Source: Bromus sterilis (Eukaryota; Streptophyta; Magnoliopsida; Poales; Poaceae). Taken from it: a DNA stretch of 64,000 nt. Positions 54,732-64,000 of this stretch are shown piece by piece. Under the pieces are notes generated by a model, which saw nothing but the letters and a program-made list of their open reading frames with translations, was not told where the DNA came from and ran no database searches. The first letter of the stretch is position 1. The number at the start of each line of letters is the position of its first letter. The DNA lies in contig OX465599.1 in the NCBI GenBank assembly GCA_950022295.1, positions 290,553,501 through 290,617,500 of the forward strand, given 5' to 3'. Both the position numbers and the translations under genes were made by a program.

Positions 54732-56422
54732 ATTCACAAAATTTATTATAATGCTCTTCTTCTTTGGATTTGAGGGACTTACCTGGAAAGGGCATGGGCT
54801 TCTGTATCCATGGTTCTCTTTCCTTCCCATGTCTCATTGCGATGAAGTCTTCTTTAGAATACCTCTTGCGTTTATCAGGTGCTTCTTCTTCTCTTACCTC
54901 AGGTGGATCACCCTTCTCAGCGTCTTTTTCTTCAGGCTCGGCATCATCTTCTGTTTCAGCATCGGAGGTAGATATGCTGTTAGGATCAACAGCTTGCTTT
55001 TCACTTGTAGTAGGATCATTGAGATTGTCAGCCTCCTTGTGTTTCTTCTTCTTTTTCTTCTTGGGAGAGCTAACAATCTCGTCTTCTTCTTGGACTTGAG
55101 AATCTTGCTCGATCATCTTTGGATGCCCCTCGGGATAGAGTGGGTCTTGGGTGTGTGTTCCACCCCTCGTTTTAATTCCATAAGCTTGTATGTCCTATTT
55201 GGCATTATTAGCAAGAAAATCTTTTTGCACATTAGAAATTTGTTCAAGCTGAGTTTGAACCATATGAAAATGCTTAACAAGACATTTAACATCATTAACT
55301 GTTCTTTCTACAACATCACATAAACTTTTGATAGCAAGAGAATTATCATGCAACTAACTTTGTAGCTTCCTATTGAAATGATCTTTGTTAACAATAAAAT
55401 TATCAAGCTCATCTAAACATTGGTTAGGAGGCTTACCTTTAGGGATGTCACTTTCAGTAAAGTCTAATAGAGAGTGTACCTCTACTAAGGGAGGGTGAGC
55501 AGTAGTCTCACACAACTTCTCAATAGGCGGTAAATTCTTCACGTCTTCGGCTCTAATACCTTTCTCCTTTATATACTTCTTTGCTTCTTGCATGTCTTCG
55601 GGGTTCAGAACAAGTATGCCCCTCTTTTTCGGTGGTAGAAGTGGTTCAGGAACGGACCAGTCTTCATAGTTCTTGGAAATTTTGCACATTAATTCTTCTG
55701 CATCGTCCGGTGTTCTTTCCCTGAAAACACAACTAGCACAACTATCCAGATAGGTTCTGGACTCATCGGTTAAACCAGCATATAATATATCAAGCAGTTC
55801 ATTCTTGGGGATTCCATGTACCGGCATAACTTTAAGTAAATCACAAAACCTCGCCCAAGCTTTTGGGAGTTGCTCATCCTGCAATTGTTTAAAGTTATAG
55901 ATTCTTTGCAAAGCAGCTTGTTGCAGATGAGCTAGGAAATATTTATCAACAAAGAATTGGACTAAGTCCTGAGGACTCTTAATGGAACCATAGGGTAGTG
56001 CATCATACCATGATTTAGCGTCCTCCTTCAAAGAAAAAGGAAACAGCTTGGTCACATAGAAGTTTCGTATCTTCTCATCAGTAGTGAATAGATTGCTTAA
56101 CTCAGCGAGTTTGGTCACATGTGCTATAGCATCATCATTTTCTCTACCATAAAAGGGGTCAGCCTCGACTATAGATTTAAGTGAAAGATCAACAGAGAAA
56201 TCATAATCAGGATCAGTGATACATATAGGAGATGTGGCAAATTGAGGATCAGGAGTAACTTTTTTTTTCATGGCGTGCCTTTTTAGCAACTCTTTAACAG
56301 CACCAGGGTCAGAGTCGGCACACTCTTTGAGTTCCCTGCAAAAATCATCATCAAGAGTAACATAATCATCATCAAGGATTCTCTCCTTGAGTTCATCCAA
56401 GCACGGATAACCAAAGGTTTTG
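54732..56422 (-). pseudogene. gag: gag of element F
   Basis: Minus-strand frame, cut on the 5' side by element I at 56423 and on the 3' side by G2 and H, after which it resumes at 37977. It is broken by TAG at 55354-55356 and at 55195-55197, both likely former Gln codons. Motifs: DELKERILDDDYVTLDDDF, SLKEDAKSWYDALPYGSI, QFFVDKYFLAHLQQAALQRI, FKQLQDEQLPKAWARFCDLL and the ILYAGL and TYLDSCASC region; all are typical of Athila-lineage gag. The C-terminal part is acidic, with a run of eight Lys (SPKKKKKKKK), and ends in HYNKFCEWM at the insertion point. Confidence 0.85.
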
Positions 56423-59400
56423 TGTCAGAACCCCAACTAGGGTAAGTGCTAGGGTTTGAGAGCCACTTTGCATCATGTGAAAATTTCTGAAAGAAATTCA
56501 AAAATGGGGAAAAGAAAAGCCCTGAGAAATTTAATTAAATGGCCAGACAAAAGTTGCTTCCAAAAACCCCTCTGGTAATTTTGAAAAGTCTTATAAATAT
56601 GCATGATCACATATAAAGTGAAGTGGGTCCCACTACATGCACCAAGATTTTTCAAATATTCCAAATAGGGCTTGGAAATTAAATTAAACTCCAATTTGAA
56701 TTTAAATTCAAATTGTTTGATTTTAAAAAATCACCAAAACTTATGAGTGGCTAGCTATATAGGTTATAAGCCCAGATAAAAGTTTTCATGATTTTTAAAA
56801 ATGCTCTGCTATTTTATTTTGGGGCAAAACAAATGAAACAGAAAAACAAAAAGAAAAGAGGGGGTCCCTGTGCTTCTGGCCCATGTGGCCCAGCCTGGCC
56901 AGCAAGCCGACCCAGCCCACCAGGGGCAGGGTCGTCTTCTACCCCGCGCCAGGCAGGCTGGGAGCTGCGTGGCGGCCATGCCACGGCAGCCGGCCACCTC
57001 CTGCTTCCCCCTGGCCTCCTAACCCTCCCCGTGGAAGCCTGGAAGGCCCCAGGTCCTTCTCCCCCTCCCCTGGTTCTTCCCCTCTCCCTCTTTCGCCAGT
57101 TCCAGCACGCAACCGAGAGACGCCGTCGCCGCCGTCGAGCTTCCAGGCGGCCACCGAGCTCCTTCCGGCGAGCCAAGATGTCTGGGAGGTTCCCCGGCGA
57201 CAACCCATTCGAGTAGCGCTTCTAATTTGGAGCTAGGAGCACCAGCAAAGACGATAGCTTCGCCGAACCACCGCGGCCACCGTGCGATCCAGCGACAAAT
57301 TGAGCTCCGTACGCTTCTTCTCTGGCGCCGCCGTGCCTCTCTTCGTGTTCAGGTGAGCACTGCGAGCCGGTTACCCCTCTCCTTTCTCCTCCCCGTGCTC
57401 TCCGCGTCGTCTTCGCCTTTTCCAGCAGCTCCGGCCGCCGCCTCCGTAGATGCAGCCGTGGCCACAAGCCCCCCCTCCTCGTTGCCCCGATGAAACAGGC
57501 AGACGCGCGACGTCGCGAAGCACCCCCAGCACTCTTCTTCTCCCCCCCCCCCCCCGTGCCCTAAATCTACTTCCCGGCGAAACTCCGGCCGGCAACAGTG
57601 ACCTCCGGCGACACCATGGCCATTAGGGCCTAAACCAACTCCTAACCCCTCCTTTCTCTCACTGACAGTGGGTCCCGAGCCCACTAATTAACCGGTTTAT
57701 TCTTAATCAGAGGGGATTAACCCCCCTGAGGCTGACACCACGGACCCACATGTCAGCCCCCCCACTGATGTCAGCATTGCATCATGCTGATGCAGTAAGT
57801 CAAATTCCAGAAATTTAGAAATGATTTTAATAATTACGGAAAATCCAGAAAAATAGCCAAACTTCAATAAATCATAGAACATTCATATGAACTCCAAATT
57901 GGACAAATAATATATGAAAAATGATCAGCAGAAAATTCCCTATCCAAATATACAACTTTCAACCATGTTTGAGTTGATTTTAAAATGGGACCAGTAGCTT
58001 TTGCTATTTGGATTAATTGGAATTAATTCAAATTTATTTCAAATGCAATTCAAATTTTAACCATTACAATGCAAACATGATCACCTGAACTTCAGAAGCA
58101 TATCACACACATGATCACATGGTTTCAAATGATCAAACAATTTCAAATGCATTTTGGTTAAATTGAAATTCATATGTGGAGTTTGAATTTGCATTTCCAA
58201 TGCAATACACTTCATTTAAATAAAATGTGCCACAAATCAGTAGCATTCACATCATGGACAACTATATCATGTGCTTGTGCATTCTATTACAATGTTGCCA
58301 CCCTCTTATTGATGATTGTGCCGGTAACAGTTCCTCCGAGACGGTGATCACCCCGAAGAAGAAGACCACCGTTAAACCCCGTGTGTCGTCAGCAAGGCAA
58401 GCAATCCCCATTTGATCATATCTATAAAATCCCAACTCCCTCTCAGTCTCGCTTATGCATGTTTAGGAGATCATCTTGTCTCGATTCTACCGCATAGTTG
58501 AACCCATATCCGATGCATGACCTATCATCTTGTCACAGTAGTAAGAAAACCACAATCCTAGCTGACATAGGAGTTGTTTGATATCATGAGGCCCCTGCAA
58601 CTGTTACAGCTTATTGCATGCTTAGTGGTACCATGAGATTGCTTTTGATGTTAGTCGGGATGATGGTGAACATGGTGTTGATGAAAGTGAAACTGTGTCG
58701 GTGAATCCACCCTATACAAGGTGAACGATGAGAGGCTGTGTAGGAGTACACAGTGGGTTGTCTCGTTGAACACCGCCTTAAGCACCGAGTTCTTGTATGG
58801 TAATCCAAGACAAAGAGTACAACCACACATTGGGCTCACTGACCCCTCTCGGCCTAGTACCTTGCTCCGTGTCGACGTCCAGGAGTCACATTAGTTCGGG
58901 CTTTCCATTTGACATGTGCATAAAAAAGAACGAAGGAAGTGATTGCATCATATAGATATGTGGGTGCACCTGTGAGGCAGGAAAACCATCTGCCAGAGGT
59001 GGCGTCTCGGTCACCTGCATTTTTTGAGTTCGTTTCGTTGATCCGGCCGGGCTCTCGAGCGGAGGCAAACTCAGTTAGTCGACTCCTGGAATAGACCAGT
59101 TGTGAGCGAAGTGTCGTGGTGAACATCCTCGTTGTCACCTCTTGAAAGGTGGCGAGACCTGGCGGTAACCGATGGTCATGTGTGTGTAGTTTACACCCTT
59201 GCAAGGTTAACAAAACTATTCGAATAGCCGCGTCCGCGGTTAAGGACTACTTGGAACCTATACCTGATTATTAGACAACTTGAATGGATACTTATAAAAT
59301 CCGCAAGATAAGCGTGAGTGCTATGGTGTGCTCCTCGTGGGGAAGTCGAGGAAGTAACCATAGTGGTGTATTGGTTGGAGACTTGGATAGTGGACTCGTG

Positions 59401-60350
59401 TACGCTTCTTACCTCAAGTCTGGTACTCGTAGTTCAGGACTAGCCAAGTCAAAGCTGGCACTTCTGCATGATGAAACCTCACCTCCCTTTACCTTGATAC
59501 TTGAGCATGAGTAGTGTAGTTCTGATGTAAGTCTTGCTGAGTACGACTTTGTACTCACGTTTGCTTATTCTATGTTTTAGATGAAAACCCAGACCCCGAT
59601 GGAGTCACCTTCATGAATCTCGACGTTGACCTTGGTAGCATAGTTCCAGACAGCAGTCTGGTCCCTCGTGGAAGGGCATGTTTGTTGTACAAGGCTTCTC
59701 TAAGCCATTTGTTAATCTTGTCTGTACTCAGACCTAATTTGCTTCCATTGTATGATGTAATGTGATCACAGACATGGGATCTTTCTATGCTCTATGTGTA
59801 TATCAATAAAGAGTACTTTGTAGAGATATGTGATGATACCTGCTGTTCATACTAGGCATGTGTGCTGCGTGTATGTTTATAACATGCATGCCTTAGTATG
59901 GGTTTTTTAGACCTTAGTTGTGATCTGGCTGGCGGTCTTTTATACACCAAGTGGCCCTTAGATGTGCGCATCTTGGGGCATCGCGATGCGATTGCTCGTG
60001 ACTCCGTCACGTGCACACTTTGTTGTATGATCGAGCCCGCCCTAGACCTCGACTATGTGATCGGGCTGGAGTAAGTCTATGTAAGAGTTAGGATTCAATC
60101 GATAACATGGTTGAGGCGACTTGTCTATGAATATGGGATTCACCACCCATAAGCATTTAGACTTGTGAGCGGACGTTGAGGACCCATCTCAGTTGATCAT
60201 CCGGCCTGAATGAGATGCCCCTCACGTTCGATGCTTACCGAGAACGTTCTATGCTTGGCCTTGTCTGCTTAGACAAGTGGGTACGGTTCTCGGCTCTCCA
60301 TGTGATTGCATCGTAACTGGAATTACATACGCTAACCCCGGGTCCCGACA
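56423..60350 (+). repeat. 5' LTR of element I (3.9 kb)
   Basis: It starts TGTCAGAACCCCAACTAGGG and ends CCCGGGTCCCGACA. It has the same layout as the D LTR: AT-rich start, GC-rich block (56860-57660) with many short spurious frames, a run of about 14 C near 57543-57556, a second AT-rich block, the 54-bp GTAAGT...TTTTAG segment (59527-59580), and AATAAA at 59805-59810. Confidence 0.85.
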
Positions 60351-60354
60351 GACT

Positions 60355-60366
60355 TGGTATCAGAGC
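60355..60366 (+). other. PBS of element I (initiator-Met tRNA)
   Basis: TGGTATCAGAGC, four bases inside the LTR end, as in D. Confidence 0.9.
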
Positions 60367-60823
60367 AGGACTGTCTGTAGGATTATTCAACCCTTGGTCG
60401 AAGTCGAGTCTAGCACTCTATAGTTATATAGTTACTCTGGGTATATAAGGGAACAACGTAAGGCTTCTTTTTCTCCTTACCCTCATCGATCTGAGTTCTG
60501 GGTCACCCTTATCTTTTCTACGGGATGATAGGACTAGGCTCATCTATGTCTGACTAGAACATCTCGTTGAGTGCTTCCTTGTAGCCGTAGGACAATTGTG
60601 GTCATCCAGAGTCTTCCTATTTTGAGTTCCTTGAGGAAGTTCTGTCCAATCTCCTCGGGGTTGTCTTGTTTTCCATCCCGGTGTAGCCATTATGCTGCCG
60701 GATTTGTTCCAAGTTTCTGTGGATCATTGCCTTCTCATTATAATCTTTTCCGCCTTCATCATGTCTTGTTATCTTTGAATTCCATCAGTCAACCTGTTCT
60801 GATTGTTGATTTTTATCACACAG
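60367..60823 (+). promoter_or_regulatory. leader of element I
   Basis: Non-coding. It carries TATATAA at 60442-60448 in the same context as D. It ends in TTGATTTTTATCACACAG followed by GATG, a good 3' splice site pattern. In D the equivalent position is reached only after ORF0 and a spacer, so this leader looks like the D leader without ORF0. Confidence 0.5.
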
Positions 60824-63800
60824 GATGTCAGGTGGAACTCGTAGTGCTGTTCGTCGGAATCGAGGCCGTGTTCGGAATCGAAATGATGATGAACCTCTAC
60901 CACCGCCTTCTGCGGCGGAAATCATGATGGAAGCTGAGAAGAATCAACGCGATCAAACACGCCTTCTGGAGCTCATCGAGCAGAATACCGCCCATCATCG
61001 CAATGTGGTTGTGAGCATTCAGGACTTCATCCTCCTCAAGCCACCGGTATTCCGATGTTCTTCTGATCCCCTTGAAGCTGATGATTGGCTCCGTTTCATC
61101 GAGCGTAAGCTTGACACTGCACATGTTGCTCCCGATGACCGAGTGGTTTTCGCGGTATACTTCCTGGAAGGTGCTACTCTTCAATGGTGGGAGAACTATG
61201 TTGCTATGCAGCCAGATGGTCACATAGTGACTTGGCAGGAGTTCTGTGTTGCCTTTCGAGGGTACCACATTCTGGATGAGTTGATGGAGCGCAAGAAGGA
61301 AGAGTTCTGCAATTTGACTCAAGGAAAGATGTCCATTCATGAGTATGTGAGAGAGTTCAACCGTCTTGCCCGGTATGCCCAAGATGAGATCACCACCGAT
61401 GCCAGAAAGCAGGCAAGATTCCGTAAGGGACTTAGCCCCATCCTTCGCCATGATCTCAACCTCATCGAATTTGCCACCTTTGAGGATTTAGTCAACAGGT
61501 CTTTCAGAGCTGAGCATGGAAATGAAGTGTTCGAAGAGTCTCGCAAGAATGCTCTTGAGCTTGCTCCTTCTTCAAGTTTAGCCCCTCAGAAACGCAGAAT
61601 TTGGATTCCAACCAGAGCCATACCTCAAAACTTTCTTCAGAGGCCACCATCCAATATATGCCATCCACCCCAGCACATTATTCTACCCCGGAATGATGGT
61701 GTGCAGCCAAGTAATCCCAATCCCAGCAATTCAGACAGGGTATGCTTTAAGTGTGGTCTTCCAGGCCATTACTATCGTCAATGCCCTCAGGTCTTGATGG
61801 CACCACGTCATTCTCGACCTAAGCCTCCAAAGAAACCAACCACCAAGACCTTCCCAGCAAAGCTTCCAGTTCCAAGTAGAGGATATATGAACCAAATCTC
61901 CGTTGAGGACACCACTGCTGCTTCTGACGTCATTCTTGGCACACTCCCAGTCAATCATGTTCCCGCCTCCGTTCTTTTCGATCCAGGAGCTTCTCATTCA
62001 TTCATGTCGGAGAGTTATGCACTTCGTCATGAATTCCCTTTTGAAGAAATGTTTTCCCCAATGATTATTCAAACTCCTGGTTCAAAGTGGCAAACTAATA
62101 GAGTAAGCCATGGCAATCAAATTGCAATTGAGGGTTTAGTATTCCTTGCTTCTCTTATAGCCCTCAAGTCTTCGGACATTAATGTCATCCTAGGAATGGA
62201 TTGGTTATCAAGGCAGAATGATTTCCTTGATTGTAAAGCCAAATCAGTCAAACTCACCCATCCTTCAGGCCAGATCATTGACTACACATCACCCAGCTCT
62301 AGAATCCAGGTGCATACTTTGAATGTGCTTCCCCTCCCAGACCTTGAAGATATTCCGGTGGTTCGTGACTTCCCGGATGTCTTTCCTGAAGAGCTGCCGG
62401 GAATGCCACCCGACAGGTGTATAGAATTCATAGTTGATCTTATACCAGGCACAGCCCTAATCTCGAGACATCCATATAGAATGGCCCCACATGAGTTAGC
62501 TGAGCTAAAAACCCAACTTGATGCTTCGTTGGAAAAAGGCTTCATCCGCCCTAGCTCATCGCCATGGGGTTGCCCTGTTCTGTTCGTAACGAAGAAAGAT
62601 GGAACAGAAAGGATGTGCGTAGACTATCGTCCGCTAAATCTAGCGACGATAAAGAACAAGTACCCACTGCCTAGGATCAATGATCTGTATGATCAACTTG
62701 CAGGATCCTCTGTCTTCTCCAAGATGGATTTGAGATTAGGCTATCATCAAATCAAAATCCGAAACAAGGACATTCCAAAAACGGCTTTTACTACTCGATA
62801 TGGTCTTTACGAGTATACCGTCATGTCCTTCGGTTTAACCAATGCCCCCGCCACATTCTCGCGCTTAATGAATTTGATCTTCATGGAGTACCTAGATAAA
62901 TTTGTTGTAGTTTATCTTGATGACGGAGAGCACGCAGAACATCTTAGGTTGGTATTGATGAAACTTAGAGAGCACCGCCTTTATGCCAAGTTCTCCAAGT
63001 GTGAATTTTGGCTACCAGAAGTGACCTACTTAGGCCACGTGATTTCTGCGAAAGGTGTTGCAGTCAATCCCGAGAGAGTTCAGGCCGTCCTTGACTGGAC
63101 TCCACCTGAATCGGTTAAGCAAGTTAGGAGTTTTCTCGGCTTAGCAAGCTATTGCCGCCGCTTCGTCGAGAACTTTTCTAAAGTTGCAAAGCCTCTTACT
63201 GAACTCCTCAAGAAAGATAAGAAATTCCAATGGACTCCCAAGTGCGAGGAAAGCTTTCAAGAGCTGAAAAGAAGATTGACTTCTGCACCCGTACTTCCAC
63301 CTCCAGACACCAAAAGGGATTTCGAGATCTATTGTGATGCTTCACGGCAAGGGTTAGGATGCATACTTATGCAAGATAGACATGTGGTAGGATATGCTTC
63401 ACGCCAGTTGCGGCCACATGAAGAGAACTATCCTACCCATGATCTTGAACTCGCTGCCGTAGTTCATGCCCTGAAGACTTGGCGACATTACCTCCTTGGT
63501 AATCGTTGTGAGATCTATTCCGACCACCAAAGCCTCAAATATATTTTCACCCAGCCAGATCTTAATCTCAGGAAAAGACGCTGGATAAAGTTGATAAAAG
63601 ATTATGACTTAGGAATTTCTTACACCCGAGGCAAAGCCAATGTCATGGCTGATGCACTAAGTCGTAAGTCGTATTGTAACAACCTCATGTTACAACAGTA
63701 TCAACCACTTCTTCATGAGGAATTTCGAAAGCTTAATCTCGAGATTGTTCCTCGTGGATTTCTTTTCAACTTGGTGGCGAAACCAACACTTGAGGATCAA

Positions 63801-64000
63801 ATCATAGTTGCCCAAAGGCGTGCACGAGGTGTACGTCGGATCAAGGAGAACATTGCTAGCGGAGTTGCTAAATGTTTCTCCAGAGATAGTAAAGGAACGG
63901 TATTCTTTGAAAATCGTTTGGTAGTACCTAAGAATAGAGATCTAAGGCAACTCATCCTCAAAGAAGCCCATGATACACCCCTCTCGATTCATCCCGGTAG
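60824..64000 (+). CDS. gag-pol: gag-pol polyprotein of element I (open at window end)
   Basis: From ATG 60824 the frame is open for 1,059 codons with no stop to the window end. Order: basic N-terminus; gag core ([44 protein letters not shown]); CCHC knuckle [14 protein letters not shown]; protease [13 protein letters not shown] with Pro in place of Ser/Thr, and [11 protein letters not shown] with [24 protein letters not shown] and VVVYLDD; RNase H with YCDAS and SDHQSL; and the first part of the integrase zinc finger. Directly after YLDD the usual hairpin (ILIYSK and the next residues, as in H) is missing: about eight residues, in frame. RT is therefore probably inactive even though the ORF is intact. 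Integrase core and chromodomain lie beyond the window. Confidence 0.9.

Larger units (their letters stand above)
32065..56422 (-). mobile_element. Element F: Athila-like retrotransposon without RT/integrase, 3' portion
   Basis: Minus-strand element visible from within gag (56422) to the outer end of its 3' LTR (32065). Order on its sense strand: gag (56422-54732), [solo LTR G2 and element H inserted], end of gag and protease (37977-37285), a spacer with leader-like sequence, ORF3 (36492-35278), a polypurine copy, 1.8 kb non-coding, the polypurine tract and the 3' LTR (33435-32065). There is no RT, RNase H or integrase between protease and ORF3. The gag type and the extra ORF fit the Athila lineage. 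The 5' LTR lies beyond the window because element I is inserted at 56423. Confidence 0.8.
56423..64000 (+). mobile_element. Element I: Tekay/Del-like retrotransposon, 5' portion
   Basis: 5' LTR 56423-60350, iMet PBS, leader and an uninterrupted gag-pol frame that runs off the window end. It is inserted in the gag of element F; the left flank TTTTG (56418-56422) is the expected TSD copy. It belongs to the D family but is more diverged, and it has no ORF0 between PBS and gag. Confidence 0.85.

Noticed and set aside
25049..64000. Search for a host protein-coding gene between elements
   Set aside because: After LTRs, gag, pol, ORF0, ORF3 and TSDs are accounted for, almost nothing is left between 2561 and 64000 that is not transposon sequence.

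Overview
The window looks like intergenic DNA from a large grass genome, probably Triticeae or a close Pooideae relative. It is built almost wholly of nested long terminal repeat (LTR) retrotransposons of the Gypsy superfamily, plus one CACTA DNA-transposon end. I see no ordinary host gene, tRNA, rRNA or CRISPR array. All assignments come from reading motifs, LTR boundaries, primer-binding sites (PBS) and target-site duplications (TSDs) by eye; lineage names are inferences.

Layout. 1-1246: right end of a CACTA transposon. 1247-1487: fragment of an Athila-like LTR. 1488-2560: start of another LTR (J). 2561-24650: element C (Athila-like, + strand, 5' LTR and gag), interrupted at 4205-23640 by element B (TAT-like, + strand, TSD CACAC), which is itself interrupted at 9754-19771 by element A (same LTR family, - strand, TSD CCTGC). 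C is cut again at 24651 by element D (Tekay/Del-like, + strand, 4.1-kb LTR, initiator-Met PBS, an extra ORF0, gag, protease, start of RT). D is cut at 32065 by element F (Athila-like, - strand: 3' LTR, extra ORF3, protease, gag, no RT or integrase). F holds element H (37978-50668, + strand, TSD AGAGG), solo LTR G2 (50682-54726, TSD CATCC) and element I (56423 to the window end, + strand). Solo LTR G1 (44610-48690, TSD TCACC) sits inside the 3' LTR of H. G1, G2, D and I belong to one LTR family.

How the parts may work together. A and B look like complementary partners. A keeps gag and protease but has no RT or integrase; B keeps RT, two RNase H domains and integrase but has lost the core of gag. 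Both carry a gene antisense to the element just inside the 3' LTR, behind a shared upstream region of about 1.1 kb. The cargo differs: A has an intron-rich gene of the Transposase_28 ('putative gypsy type transposon') kind, B a compact ORF with a B3-like DNA-binding fold and its own TATA box. D and H carry an ORF0 ahead of gag, which in D resembles a double-stranded-RNA-binding domain. I has a gag-pol frame open for 1,059 codons to the window edge, but RT has lost about eight residues right after its YLDD catalytic motif.

Decay is mostly by nonsense changes of the type expected from cytosine deamination, with a few frameshifts and one large deletion (in H), as expected for old, methylated transposon DNA.
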